Below are positions 1 through 11,903 of a stretch of 64,000 nucleotides of DNA, piece after piece (the stretch's first letter is position 1; the number at the start of each line of letters is the position of its first letter). This DNA is from Dyella sp. ASV21. Lineage in GTDB: Bacteria > Pseudomonadota > Gammaproteobacteria > Xanthomonadales > Rhodanobacteraceae. Location: assembly GCF_016428975.1 (NCBI RefSeq), contig NZ_JAELTT010000002.1:95472-159471 (forward strand). Direction: 5' to 3'. Under the pieces are notes generated by a model. The model searched no databases. It was not told where the DNA came from and saw only the letters and a list, made by a program, of their open reading frames with translations. Position numbers and translations under genes: made by a program.

Positions 1-196
1 TGGCCAGCCACGGACGCGGATCTTCCTGTGCCGGCGGCGAGTCCATCACGATCCAGCTTTTGCCAAGGTGACGCGTGCGCCAATAGCTGCGGAAACTCGC
101 ATCGGAGGAGGCCGGTTCCAGCATGAGGGTGTCATCGCCGAGGGTGGTGCGGGTCCAGGCCAGGCGGGCATCGGCGCGATCGGAGGCGGTAGTCAT
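1..196 (-). CDS. amgK: AmgK-like sugar kinase, N-terminal part (runs off window start)
   Basis: Leftward gene cut by the start of the window; only the first 65 codons are present. The translation starts MTTASDRADARLAW and continues with SSDASFRSYWR and IVMDSPPAQEDPRPWLA. The pattern 'ASFRxYxR ... IVMDxPPxxED' is the N-terminal signature of AmgK, an aminoglycoside-phosphotransferase-fold kinase that phosphorylates the anomeric position of N-acetylmuramate and N-acetylglucosamine in a cell-wall recycling pathway that bypasses de novo UDP-MurNAc synthesis. In that pathway it normally works with the nucleotidyltransferase MurU, which would lie to the left, outside the window. The catalytic part is not visible, so the call rests on the N-terminal motif alone. 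Confidence 0.72.
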   Translation of the reverse strand, partial: MTTASDRADARLAWTRTTLGDDTLMLEPASSDASFRSYWRTRHLGKSWIVMDSPPAQEDPRPWLA

Positions 197-287
197 GGTG
201 TGCTGCGAGTGGCGATGCTGCGCAGCTTAGCGGGTGGGCCGGCCGAACTGTAGGAGCCCGCGACGTGCGCTCGAGCGGCTGTTCAAG

Positions 288-330
288 CGACCACCAGCCC
301 TCTCCCGGGCGGGGAGAGGGCTGGTGGTCG
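288..330 (-). terminator. 19-bp perfect inverted repeat after amtB
   Basis: Arms 288-306 and 312-330 are perfectly complementary around a 5-base loop. The hairpin lies just past the amtB stop and before amgK, so it most likely ends glnK-amtB transcription. No U-tract follows on the minus strand, so it may act as a 3'-end stabiliser or need Rho rather than being a classic intrinsic terminator. Confidence 0.7.
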
Positions 331-335
331 ATGCC

Positions 336-2016
<1,681 letters not shown>

Positions 2017-2030
2017 TTATGCCGCAGTGC

Positions 2031-2046
2031 AGCAGGATGCGTGCCA
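2031..2046 (-). promoter_or_regulatory. Sigma-54 promoter of glnK-amtB
   Basis: Read on the minus strand the bases are TGGCACGCATCCTGCT. This fits the -24/-12 consensus TGGCACG-N4-TTGCT at all positions but one, with the correct GG-N10-GC spacing. It sits 39 bases upstream of the glnK start, so a transcript would start about 27 bases before the ATG. This implies NtrC-type activation; no clear NtrC dyad was spotted in the next 100 bases. Confidence 0.82.
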
Positions 2047-2105
2047 TCAGGAGGCCGCCATGAGAGGCAACGCTGAACCAGACCCTTGACGATATGCCCG
2101 AAAGA

Positions 2106-2180
2106 GCGGGAATCCACGGGCTTTCAATGACTTGGTAGTGAATGGCTACGCTGGATTCAGGCCTTGGCGGGAATGACGAG
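2106..2180. repeat. Possible REP-like dispersed repeat between glnK and the suf operon
   Basis: GAATCCA (2110-2116) and TGGATTC (2152-2158) form inverted arms flanked by 'GCGGG' and 'GGCGGGAATGACGA' strings of the kind that recur between genes in this group. Only one copy is in the window, so its repetitive nature is inferred from general resemblance and not shown. The rest of 1993-2344 holds the glnK and suf promoters and no gene. Confidence 0.3.
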
Positions 2181-2279
2181 GCGGGTTGGGTGGTGAGGAT
2201 GGTGAACCTACGCTTCGGCATTGCCCGGAAACAGGGCAGAGGGGCAGCTCAATTCCCGCTTTTGGTGCGCTGCCGCGGT

Positions 2280-2308
2280 TTGACCCTGAAGGCTGCAATC
2301 TGTACCAT
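2280..2308 (+). promoter_or_regulatory. Candidate sigma-70 promoter of the suf operon
   Basis: TTGACC (2280-2285), a 17-base spacer, then TACCAT (2303-2308): five and four of six consensus matches at ideal spacing, ending 37 bases before the regulator ATG at 2345. No classical IscR box was recognised around it. Confidence 0.45.
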
Positions 2309-2344
2309 TTTGGTCCCGATTCCCGCAGTCCCCGGCCGCTTCCC

Positions 2345-2779
2345 ATGCTTCGCGTCAGCCGCCTCACCGACTACGCCACGGTGGTGATGACCTGCATCGC
2401 CGCCCATCCTGACGACGTGCTCAGCACGGCGCAGATTGCCGATGAGGCGCACCTGGAATTGCCCACCGTGAGCAAGTTGCTGAAGTCGCTGAGCCACGCC
2501 GGGTTGGTGGAGTCATTCCGTGGGGTCAACGGCGGTTATCGTCTGGCACGCCCGGCGGGCGAGATCACCCTGGCGCAGATCGTGGAAGCGCTGGAAGGCC
2601 CCATCGGCATGACCGAGTGCAGCCTGGCCGAAGGCCAGTGCGAGCGCGAATCGCAATGCGGCGTGCGCGCCAATTGGCAACACGTCAACGGCGTGGTGGG
2701 CAATGCGCTGCGCGCCGTCAGCCTGTCCGACATGCTCAAACCACCCAGTCGTCGCATCGACGCGACCCTTATCGGATGA
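2345..2779 (+). CDS. SUF system Fe-S regulator, Rrf2 family
   Basis: 144 residues starting MLRVSRLTDYATVVM, the typical N-terminus of Rrf2/IscR-type winged-helix repressors, with the recognition helix around LPTVSKLLKSLSHAGLV. A three-cysteine cluster, C-x6-C-x5-C in TECSLAEGQCERESQC, can ligate an Fe-S cluster. Position directly before sufB matches the gammaproteobacterial SUF regulator family described from Xanthomonas (TIGR02944). It probably senses Fe-S status and represses its own operon. The ATG at 2345 was chosen because the family similarity begins there; the frame is open further upstream but that part resembles nothing. Confidence 0.9.
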   Translation: MLRVSRLTDYATVVMTCIAAHPDDVLSTAQIADEAHLELPTVSKLLKSLSHAGLVESFRGVNGGYRLARPAGEITLAQIVEALEGPIGMTECSLAEGQCERESQCGVRANWQHVNGVVGNALRAVSLSDMLKPPSRRIDATLIG

Positions 2780-2827
2780 GCTGAAAGCCCATCCGCGCCC
2801 GCCACCGACGACGACCCGAAGACGACC

Positions 2828-4306
<1,479 letters not shown>

Positions 4307-4318
4307 TGCTTATCCCTG

Positions 4319-4333
4319 ACTCCCTTGGGGAGT
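4319..4333 (+). other. Small hairpin in the sufB-sufC gap
   Basis: ACTCCC (4319-4324) and GGGAGT (4328-4333) pair around a 3-base loop directly after the sufB stop. No U-tract follows, so termination is unlikely; it could protect the sufB 3' end or mark a processing point. The rest of 4307-4440 shows no reading frame of interest. Confidence 0.35.
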
Positions 4334-4440
4334 AGGTATTCAACGGGTGGATGAGGGAGCGGCTGGCGCCTTGCGGCACGGCCCATCCTCATCCCCATCC
4401 CTCACCCGCTGGGTGCAGGGCATAAAGACCAGGAACGCAT

Positions 4441-5211
4441 ATGCTGAAGATCGAAAACCTGCATGCCCGTGTCGAGGGCAAGGACATCCTCAAGGGCCTC
4501 ACGCTCACCGTGAATCCGGGCGAGGTACACGCGATCATGGGCCCCAACGGCGCGGGCAAGTCCACCCTGGGCAACGTATTGTCCGGGCGTGAAGGCTACG
4601 AAGTGACGGAAGGCTCGGTCGTCTTCAACGGCATCGACCTGCTGGCGCTGGAGCCCGAAGAACGCGCCGCTGCCGGCGTGTTCCTGGCCTTCCAGTACCC
4701 GGTGGAAATTCCCGGCGTGAACAACACCTACTTCCTGCGCGCCGCGCTCAATGCCCAGCGCAAGCAGCGCGGCGAGCCGGAGCTGGACTCCATGCAGTTC
4801 CTCAAGCTGGTGCGCGAGAAGCTCAAGATCATGCAGATCTCCGACGAGCTGCTGCATCGCGCCGTGAATGAGGGCTTCTCGGGCGGTGAAAAGAAGCGCA
4901 ATGAGATCTTCCAGATGGCGGTACTGGAGCCCAAGCTCGCGATTCTCGACGAGACCGACTCGGGCCTGGACATCGATGCCCTCAAGCAGGTCGCGCAGGG
5001 CGTGAATGCATTGCGTTCGAGCGAGCGTGGTTTCCTGGTGATTACCCACTATCAGCGCCTGCTCGACTACATCGAACCGGATTTCGTGCACGTGCTGGCC
5101 GACGGCCGCATCGTGGAGAGCGGCGATAAGACGCTGGCGCTCAAGCTCGAAGCGCAGGGATACGCGTGGGTGGCCGACAAGGATCCCGCGCTCACCGGAG
5201 CCTCGGCATGA
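4441..5211 (+). CDS. sufC: SUF ABC-type ATPase SufC
   Basis: 256 residues. Walker A GPNGAGKST, the signature FSGGEKKRNEI (the SufC variant of LSGGQ) and Walker B LAILDETDSGLDIDAL are all intact. SufC is a soluble ATPase that dimerises on SufB-SufD and drives the shape change needed for cluster assembly; it has no membrane partner. Its stop overlaps the sufD start in ATGA (5208-5211), so the two are translationally coupled. Confidence 0.97.
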   Translation: MLKIENLHARVEGKDILKGLTLTVNPGEVHAIMGPNGAGKSTLGNVLSGREGYEVTEGSVVFNGIDLLALEPEERAAAGVFLAFQYPVEIPGVNNTYFLRAALNAQRKQRGEPELDSMQFLKLVREKLKIMQISDELLHRAVNEGFSGGEKKRNEIFQMAVLEPKLAILDETDSGLDIDALKQVAQGVNALRSSERGFLVITHYQRLLDYIEPDFVHVLADGRIVESGDKTLALKLEAQGYAWVADKDPALTGASA

Positions 5212-6527
5212 GCCAGGCGCAAGCGACGCCTTTCGTCGATTCGCTGCTGCAGGCTGCCGCACAGACGCCCCTGCCGAGTAGCGGTATCGACTGGCTGGAC
5301 ACGGCGCGCCGTGAGAATCTCGACGCCTTTGCCGCGAGCGGCTTGCCCGACACGCGGGTGGAAGCGTGGAAATACACCGCACTGCGCGCCTTGGGGCAGC
5401 GCCGCTTCGTCTTGGGCGATGCGCAGGCGGCCGCGCGCGCGGTCGATGCGGCCGTATTTGCCTTGCCCGGCGTGGACGGTCCCGCACTGGTATTCGTCAA
5501 CGGCGTGTTCCGTGCCGATCTGTCGTGTCTCGATACATTGCCGGCCGGGCTGACCCTGTCGCCGCTATCGCAGGCTTTGCAGGGAGACGCCGAGCCGCTG
5601 CGCTTTGCCTTGTCGCGTCATTACCGTGAAGGCGGCGATGCATTCGCGCGCCTCAACGCCGCATTGGCCGGTGATGGCGTGGTGTTGCGCGTGGCCGCGG
5701 GCGCCAAGGTGGTCGCTCCGGTACACCTGGTGTTCGTTGGCGCTCCGGCCGAAGACGACATCGCCTGGCATGTGCGGCATGTGATCGAACTGGGCGAAGA
5801 GGCGGCCCTGTCGCTGGTGGAACACCATGTCGCCGTGGGCAAGCATCAGCACCTGGGCACGCAAGTGGCGGATATCGTGCTGCGCAAGGGCGCCCGGCTC
5901 ACCCATGTCACCCTGCAGGATGCCGGCGAAGGCAGCACCCTGGTGCGCCATGACAGTGTGCAGCTGGATGCGCAGGCGCAGGCATCGCTTTATGTCCTCG
6001 AACTGGGTGGCTCGCTGGTCCGTCACGATCTGCATGCCACGCTGGCAGGCGACCAGTCGCGCCTGGAAACGCGCGGCGTGTTCGCCCTCGACGGTCGCCA
6101 GCATGTAGATACGCAGATGGCGATTCGCCATCAGGCGCTCAACACCGCGTCGGACTCGGTGTGGCGTGGCGTGGCCGATGGGCGCTCGCGTGGTGTGATT
6201 CGTGGCGCCATCGTGGTGGCGCCGGGCGCCGATGGCAGTGATGCGAGCCTGAGCAGCAAGAACCTGTTGCTCTCGGGGCAGGCGGAAATCGACACCAAGC
6301 CCGAACTGGAAATCTACGCGGATGAAGTGAAGGCCGCCCACGGCGCCACCGTGGGTCAGCTGGATGAGCGTTCGCTGTTCTATTTGCGCTCGCGCGGCAT
6401 TCCGCTCGCCGAGGCGCGCTCGATGCTCACCGCGGCGTTCTGCCGCGCCGTGTTCGAGTCGTTGCCCAACGCGGCGCTGCGCGAACATATCGATCACCGC
6501 CTGATGGAACACCTGCCGTCCGCGTAA
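5208..6527 (+). CDS. sufD: Fe-S assembly protein SufD
   Basis: 439 residues. SufD is the paralogue of SufB and completes the SufBC2D complex; it is needed for iron entry. The C-terminal half carries the SufBD beta-helix domain, with GVIRGAIVVAPGADGSDASLSSKNLLLS at about 340-367 and the ending FYLRSRGIPLAEARSMLTAAF, parallel to the SufB C-terminus. The start is set at the ATG overlapping the sufC stop; the frame is open upstream inside sufC but that part is not family-like. Confidence 0.95.
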   Translation: MSQAQATPFVDSLLQAAAQTPLPSSGIDWLDTARRENLDAFAASGLPDTRVEAWKYTALRALGQRRFVLGDAQAAARAVDAAVFALPGVDGPALVFVNGVFRADLSCLDTLPAGLTLSPLSQALQGDAEPLRFALSRHYREGGDAFARLNAALAGDGVVLRVAAGAKVVAPVHLVFVGAPAEDDIAWHVRHVIELGEEAALSLVEHHVAVGKHQHLGTQVADIVLRKGARLTHVTLQDAGEGSTLVRHDSVQLDAQAQASLYVLELGGSLVRHDLHATLAGDQSRLETRGVFALDGRQHVDTQMAIRHQALNTASDSVWRGVADGRSRGVIRGAIVVAPGADGSDASLSSKNLLLSGQAEIDTKPELEIYADEVKAAHGATVGQLDERSLFYLRSRGIPLAEARSMLTAAFCRAVFESLPNAALREHIDHRLMEHLPSA

Positions 6528-6572
6528 GCGACGACTGATTCTGCTCACCGGCTACAAGGCGAAATCTCTCCG

Positions 6573-7820
6573 ATGAACGCACAGACCCAACCGCTTTCCA
6601 CCGTGTTCGACGTGCAGCGCATCCGCGCCGATTTCCCTTTGCTGTCGCGCACGGTGCACGACAAGCCGCTGATCTATTTCGACAACGCCAACACCAGCCA
6701 AAAGCCGTTGAGCGTGATCGAGGCGGTGGACAGCCACTACCGCTTGCGCAACGCCAACGTTTCGCGCGCCGTGCACCTGTTGGGCGAGGAGGCCACGGCG
6801 GCATACGAGGGCGCTCGCGACCGGCTGGCACGTTTCATCAACGCGCCTTCGCGCAACGAGCTGGTGCTCACTTCCGGTACGACGCAGGCCATGAACCTGG
6901 TGGCCTACAGTTTTGCGCTTCCGCGTCTGAAGCCCGGGGATAGCATTCTCACCACGGTGATGGAGCACCACGCCAACATCGTGCCCTGGCAGCTGGTGGC
7001 CGGGCGCAGCGGTGCCACGGTCAAGGCGGCGCCGATCGATGAGCGCGGCGAGTTGATCCTCGAAAAGTATGTCGAGATGCTCACCCCCGACGTGAAGCTC
7101 GCCTGCGTCACGCATGTGTCCAACGTGCTGGGTACGGTGAACCCGGTGCGCGAGATCGCCCGCGAATGTCGCAAGCGGGGTATTCCACTGCTGGTGGACG
7201 GTTCCCAGGCGATTCCACATCGCCCTGTCGACGTGCAGGCGCTGGGGTGCGACTTCTATGCGTTTACCGGGCACAAGATGCTTTCGCCGACCGGCACCGG
7301 GGTGCTGTGGGCGCGCAAGGAGCATCTGGAGGCGATGCCGCCATTCTTCGGCGGTGGCGAGATGATCCGCGAGGTCCGCTTTGACGGCACCACCTTTGCC
7401 GAACCGCCGCACAAGTTTGAAGCGGGCACGCCCAATATCGCCGGTTTTGCCGGTGTGACTGCGGCCATCGACTACTACGCCTCGCTGGGCTTCGACGCCA
7501 TCCATGCGTGGGAACAGCAATTGCTGCAGTACGCCACCGAGCGCCTGCGCGAGGTGCCGGGTCTGCGCCTGTTCGGTGAAGCGAAAGAGAAAGAGCCGGT
7601 GATTTCCTTCCTGATCGAAGGCGCCCAGGCCACTGATTTGGCGACGCTGCTTGACCTGCAGGGCGTGGCGGTACGCTCGGGTCACCACTGCGCGCACCCG
7701 CTGATGCAGTTCTTTGGTGTACCGGCCACCCTGCGTGCTTCGCTTGCGTTCTACAACACGCGCGAGGAAGTGGATGCGTTTATCACCGCGCTGCTCAAGG
7801 TGCGCAAGCTGCTGATGTAG
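6573..7820 (+). CDS. sufS: Cysteine desulfurase SufS
   Basis: 415 residues, group II PLP-dependent cysteine desulfurase. The PLP lysine is in FTGHKML (K235), and the catalytic cysteine sits in RSGHHCAHPLM (C373), the short loop typical of SufS/CsdA rather than IscS. It takes sulfur from cysteine to feed SufBCD. It follows sufD by 45 bases. SufS normally needs a SufE or SufU partner for sulfur relay, and neither is encoded next to it here. Confidence 0.96.
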   Translation: MNAQTQPLSTVFDVQRIRADFPLLSRTVHDKPLIYFDNANTSQKPLSVIEAVDSHYRLRNANVSRAVHLLGEEATAAYEGARDRLARFINAPSRNELVLTSGTTQAMNLVAYSFALPRLKPGDSILTTVMEHHANIVPWQLVAGRSGATVKAAPIDERGELILEKYVEMLTPDVKLACVTHVSNVLGTVNPVREIARECRKRGIPLLVDGSQAIPHRPVDVQALGCDFYAFTGHKMLSPTGTGVLWARKEHLEAMPPFFGGGEMIREVRFDGTTFAEPPHKFEAGTPNIAGFAGVTAAIDYYASLGFDAIHAWEQQLLQYATERLREVPGLRLFGEAKEKEPVISFLIEGAQATDLATLLDLQGVAVRSGHHCAHPLMQFFGVPATLRASLAFYNTREEVDAFITALLKVRKLLM

Positions 7821-7948
7821 GTCGCCGGAGGCGGCGTTGCATGCAACCTTCCTTGGGCTGACATCGTTGGCCGCGACGGTATGCTGACCTCCTCCATTGA
7901 GAACCCCTTGCCGTGTCCCCAACCCGTGTATTTTCGGGAGGAGGGCGC

Positions 7949-8452
7949 ATGGAACGTTCCTGGCAGTTGGCTCAGATGAATATCGCCACGCTGGTGGCCG
8001 ATGCGGGTGATCCGGTGGTGCAGCCTTTCTTCGATGCGCTGGCCGAGGTCAATGCGCTGGCGGAGAGCCGCCCCGGCTTCGTGTGGCGGCTGAAGGACGA
8101 GGTTGCGGACAATGCGACCAGTATCGCGGCGACCGCCGATCCCCGGCTTATCGTCAACATGTCGGTATGGGATAGCGCGGAGGCATTGTTCGACTTCGTG
8201 TACCGCTCGGCGCATACGGCCATCATGGCCAGGCGCCGGGAGTTCTTCGGCAAGCCTCCGGAAGGGCGCGCTTACCAGGTGCTCTGGTGGGTGCCCGCGG
8301 GCACCGAACCCACGGTGAGCGAGGGTCTCGCCAAGTTATGGCACCTGGATCGCTTTGGGCCGACGCCGCTGGCTTTCACCTTCAAGCAGCGCTTCGAGAT
8401 GCCCGGGCGGACCCCAGCCGGGTTGGATGAAGCCGCTACGGCCGAGGTTTGA
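7949..8452 (+). CDS. DUF3291 family protein
   Basis: 167 residues beginning MERSWQLAQMNIATLVADAGDP, with the DUF3291 pattern: an N-terminal 'QLAQxNIAxL' strand, 'RPGFVWRLKDE' and 'MSVWDSAEALFDFVYRSAHTAIMARRREFF'. The fold is expected to be of the dimeric alpha/beta barrel (ABM) type; no catalytic function is established. The ATG at 7949 follows a strong GGGAGGAGGG ribosome binding site. It lies 128 bases after sufS on the same strand, so co-transcription with suf is possible but not shown. It is convergent with the next gene, 21 bases apart. Confidence 0.8.
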   Translation: MERSWQLAQMNIATLVADAGDPVVQPFFDALAEVNALAESRPGFVWRLKDEVADNATSIAATADPRLIVNMSVWDSAEALFDFVYRSAHTAIMARRREFFGKPPEGRAYQVLWWVPAGTEPTVSEGLAKLWHLDRFGPTPLAFTFKQRFEMPGRTPAGLDEAATAEV

Positions 8453-8473
8453 GCCCCGTGCGCGGCGTGCAGG

Positions 8474-9343
8474 TCAGGCCGGCACCGCCGCGGAAGCATC
8501 GTCCGGCAGTACGAACTGGAAGCCGCGCTGTTCCAGGTTGGTCAGGATTTGATCGAGCGCCGCCGCGGTGGTGGCCTTCTCATGCATCAGGATGATGGAG
8601 GCGTCGAAAGTTTCGTTGGTGGCGCGGCGGACGATCTCGGTCGGGTTCTTCACCAGGCAGTCGTAGCTGTTGGCGTCCCACAGCATTTGTTTCATCCCGG
8701 CCTGTTCGGCGACATGGCGCACCTGGTCGGAGGTCATGCCAAACGGCGGCCGGAAATAGCGCGGACGATGGCCCGTGACCTGGGCGATCCGCTGGCTGCA
8801 ATCCTCGATCTGATGCGGCAGCGCCGAAGAGGCGATGCTGCTGAGCTTCAGGTGATCGTAGCTGTGATTACCAATGGCGTGGCCTTCGCTTTCCATCTTG
8901 GTGATGGAGCGAGCGGTCTCGGCGTTCATCTTGCTGCAAACCACGAAGAACAAGGCGCGGGCGTGATGGTGGCGCAGCACCCGGAGGATACGATCATCCA
9001 GCGCGCTACCCTCCGGGCCATCGTCGAAGGTGAGCACGGCGTACTTGTGGCGGGTCAGCCAGTCGCCTGCGGCGTGCAAAGGCTGGTGGTCACTCGGGGT
9101 GATGGTGCCTTGGCTCTCGCTCAGTGAGAACTGGCGCGGCGCCATATACGGCAGGCTAAGCATCAACATGGCTGCGGCGCAGGCCAGCACGGCGGCCACG
9201 CGCGATAGTCCCCTTACCGGTAGCTTGCGCGGTTTGGTGGCTTCGTAACGCATGCGTTCAAACAGGTGGCGCCACACCCGGGCGTCTTGCGCGTCGTCCA
9301 TGCAGTCCATGCCCCAGTGCATCACATTGATATCGGTCGTCAT
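8474..9343 (-). CDS. Membrane-anchored polysaccharide deacetylase (NodB domain)
   Basis: 289 residues. A basic N-terminal segment is followed by one transmembrane helix (about 47-66), then a periplasmic carbohydrate esterase family 4 domain: motif 1 TFDDGP (D107, D108), motif 2 H-S-Y-D-H (H160, H164, metal ligands), motif 3 RYFRPPFG, and motifs 4 and 5 DANSYD and LMHEK. It should remove acetyl groups from a polysaccharide such as peptidoglycan, chitooligosaccharide or an exopolysaccharide; the substrate cannot be read from sequence. It stands alone, convergent with the DUF3291 gene. Confidence 0.88.
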   Translation of the reverse strand: MTTDINVMHWGMDCMDDAQDARVWRHLFERMRYEATKPRKLPVRGLSRVAAVLACAAAMLMLSLPYMAPRQFSLSESQGTITPSDHQPLHAAGDWLTRHKYAVLTFDDGPEGSALDDRILRVLRHHHARALFFVVCSKMNAETARSITKMESEGHAIGNHSYDHLKLSSIASSALPHQIEDCSQRIAQVTGHRPRYFRPPFGMTSDQVRHVAEQAGMKQMLWDANSYDCLVKNPTEIVRRATNETFDASIILMHEKATTAAALDQILTNLEQRGFQFVLPDDASAAVPA

Positions 9344-9720
9344 GGCATTCGCCCTGTTCGATTGTTTCGCCTCGATGGCAGAACCAACGCACGTGCCGTG
9401 CCAAGTGCGCTAAGTACTCGCCCGGACGACGTAACCGAGGTGTTGGGGACGTAGCTAAGTCAACATGTGACCTTGCCGGGCAGCATTCCTGTCGCGATGC
9501 TTTCCCAGGGTGGTCTGTTGCTTTGACGTTTGACGGTACGCGGCCGGAAGTGACCCACGGCACAGTGCGCGCGAATGACGTGAATGCCGCGTCATGTGAC
9601 GCCGGGCGACAGCACTTTTTGGGCTATAGGCCTAAAGGCGGTAAGGGTGTGAGGCCGGTGAATGCAGAAACGCCGCGGGCATGCCGCGGCGTTTCGTCGC
9701 ATCCGCAACGTGCGGGGCGC
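9344..9720. other. Intergenic region between deacetylase and M13 peptidase genes
   Basis: About 377 bases without a convincing gene. It holds the upstream region of the deacetylase gene and, near the right end, the hairpin after the M13 peptidase gene. No clear promoter boxes were identified. Confidence 0.5.
9667..9695 (-). terminator. Hairpin after the M13 peptidase gene
   Basis: Perfect 12-base arms (9667-9678 and 9684-9695) around a 5-base loop, 25 bases past the stop of the leftward peptidase gene. It lacks a following U-run on the minus strand. Confidence 0.6.
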
Positions 9721-11757
9721 TTACCAGATCTTTACTTGCTTATCGTCCGGGCGAACCATCGTATCGCCGGGCTTGCACTGGAAGGCCTGGGCGAAGGCGG
9801 GCATGTTGGAGGGCGCGCCAATGGCGCGGAATTGCGCCGGTGCGTGCGGGTCGGTGTTGAGCAAGGTGAGCTGCGCTTCGGGGCGAATGCTGCCGCGCCA
9901 CACGCGTGCCCAGTTGAGAAAGAAGCGCTGATTCTGCGTGTAGCCGTCGATCTTGCTCTTGGCTTCCTTGGGGTTCTTGGCCAGCGCCATCTGCAACGCA
10001 TCGTAGGCGGCGTTGAGGCCGCCCAGGTCGCCGATGTTTTCGCCCATGGTGAGCTTGCCATTGACGAACTTGCCCGGCAGCGCCTCGTAGCCGTCGAACT
10101 GCTCGGCGAGCTTGGCGGTACGTGCTTCGAAGGCCTTGCGGTCTTCGTCGGTCCACCAGTTGGCGTTGTTGCCCTGGGCGTCGAACTTGCTGCCCTGGTC
10201 GTCGTAGCCGTGACCCATTTCGTGACCGATCACGGCACCGATGCCGCCGTAATTGATCGCGTCGTCGGCCTTGGCGTCGAAGAAGGGCGGCTGCAGGATG
10301 GCGGCGGGGAATACGATCTCGTTCTTCTGCGGGCTGTAATAGGCGTTCACCGTTTGCGGCGTCATGCCCCACTCGGTGCGGTCCACCGGCTTGCCGATCT
10401 TGGCCACCATGTAGTCGTAATTGAACTTATCGGCGGCCTGCACATTGGCAAAGTAGTTGCCCGGCTGAAGCTGCAGGCCGCTCCAGTCACGCCACTTGTC
10501 GGGGTAGCCGATCTTGGGGGTGAAGCTGGCCCACTTTTCCAGCGCCTTCTGCTTGGTGGCGTCGCTCATCCACGGCAGGTTCTCGATGCGCTTTTTATAG
10601 GCGGCGCGCAGGTTGTCCACCAACTCTTGTGCACGCGCCTTCGATTCGGGCGAGAAGGTCTGGGCCACGTACAGTTGGCCCAGCGCCATGCCCATGCCGC
10701 CTTCCACGGCGTCGAGCGTCCGCTTCCAGCGCGCCTTCATTTCCTTCTGGCCGTTCAGTGTTTGCGCATTGAAGGCGAAGTCTTCCTGCTGGAAGGCCTT
10801 GGACAGATAGGGCGCTGCATTGTCGACAGCGTGGAAACGCAGGTACGCCTGCCAATCGCTGGCTGGCACATCGGCCAGCATCTTGTCGAACTCGGCAAAG
10901 AACTTCGGCTGCGAGAGCGAGAAGCCATTGCCCACATCCGCACCCTGCGCCTTGAAGAACGTCGCCCAGTCAAAGTGCGGCGTCACCTTGTTGGCCTCGG
11001 CGAGGCTCACATAGTGATAGCGATTCTCCGGCTGGCGCAGTTCGGTCGGCACCAGCGAGGCGGCGGCCAGGCGCGTTTCGAACGCCATCACCGCCTTGGC
11101 CTGCGTTTGTGCATCGGCTTCGCCTACACCCACCAACTGCAAGGTGCGCGCAATATGTGCCACGTACGCGGCACGGATTTTCTCGAAGTCCGGCTTGCTG
11201 TAGTAATCGGCGGTGGGCAGGCCCAGTCCGCCCTGGCTTGCGTAGGCGATCTGGTTGCTGGAGTTCTTGAAGTCCGGGTTGCCGTAGAAGCGGAACGCCA
11301 CCGGGTTGCCGTTGGCGTAGCTGTCGCGGATATAGGCCACGATGTCCTGGCTGTTCTTCAGGCCGGCGATGCGCGAAAGCTCCGGCTTGATCGGTTCATA
11401 GCCGGCTTTTTCTATGGCATCTTCATTCATGCCCGATGCGTAGAAGTAGCCGATCTTCTGCTCGATCGAGCCCGACTGCGCGCTAGCCGCATCCTTGGCG
11501 GCCTTGTCGACGATGCCATGCTGCACATTGAGGCTGTCTTCGCGCAGCGCATCAAACGAACCCCAGCGTGTGCGATCAGCGGGAATCGGGTTGGCGGCGA
11601 GCCACTTGGCGTTGACGAAGCCGTTGAAGTCGTTGCAGATGTTCTTGCTGGTATCCAGCTCTTTGACGTTGAAGTTGCCCGAGGGGCCGGCCAGGGCGGC
11701 CGTGCTGAGGGCCAGGCCAACGGCCAGCGTCAGCGGTTTTACGATGCGGATCTTCAT
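9721..11757 (-). CDS. Secreted M13 family zinc metallopeptidase (PepO/neprilysin type)
   Basis: 678 residues from the ATG at 11757, which gives a clean signal peptide (MKIRIVKPLTLAVGLALSTAALA). N-terminal M13 domain (about 35-430), then the catalytic peptidase M13 domain with NAYYSPQKNEIVFPAAIL, zinc site HEMGH (H512, E513, H516) and GENIGDLGG (E573 ligand, D577). These are all the family landmarks, so it should be an active oligopeptidase in the periplasm or outside the cell. An upstream in-frame start at 11787 would spoil the signal peptide. It is a single-gene unit with GAGGGAG before the start. Confidence 0.94.
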   Translation of the reverse strand: MKIRIVKPLTLAVGLALSTAALAGPSGNFNVKELDTSKNICNDFNGFVNAKWLAANPIPADRTRWGSFDALREDSLNVQHGIVDKAAKDAASAQSGSIEQKIGYFYASGMNEDAIEKAGYEPIKPELSRIAGLKNSQDIVAYIRDSYANGNPVAFRFYGNPDFKNSSNQIAYASQGGLGLPTADYYSKPDFEKIRAAYVAHIARTLQLVGVGEADAQTQAKAVMAFETRLAAASLVPTELRQPENRYHYVSLAEANKVTPHFDWATFFKAQGADVGNGFSLSQPKFFAEFDKMLADVPASDWQAYLRFHAVDNAAPYLSKAFQQEDFAFNAQTLNGQKEMKARWKRTLDAVEGGMGMALGQLYVAQTFSPESKARAQELVDNLRAAYKKRIENLPWMSDATKQKALEKWASFTPKIGYPDKWRDWSGLQLQPGNYFANVQAADKFNYDYMVAKIGKPVDRTEWGMTPQTVNAYYSPQKNEIVFPAAILQPPFFDAKADDAINYGGIGAVIGHEMGHGYDDQGSKFDAQGNNANWWTDEDRKAFEARTAKLAEQFDGYEALPGKFVNGKLTMGENIGDLGGLNAAYDALQMALAKNPKEAKSKIDGYTQNQRFFLNWARVWRGSIRPEAQLTLLNTDPHAPAQFRAIGAPSNMPAFAQAFQCKPGDTMVRPDDKQVKIW

Positions 11758-11903
11758 GCGGTGTTGCGCTCCCTCGGTTGACGGCACGCGGCGGCCGGAA
11801 CATCCGGTCCGCCGCGCTGTTGAATCGACCGGTCAGGCTAGGGAGGCGGGCAGGGTATGGCCCAGTGTCGAAGGTCATGCCGCGGCGCATGACCTTGCGG
11901 GTT

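Noticed and set aside
2280..2344. IscR-type box before the suf regulator
   Set aside because: I looked for the type 1 and type 2 IscR patterns; no convincing match.
9523..11781. 752-residue plus-strand open frame opposite the M13 peptidase
   Set aside because: Antisense to a complete zinc peptidase with all motifs; no domain of its own.
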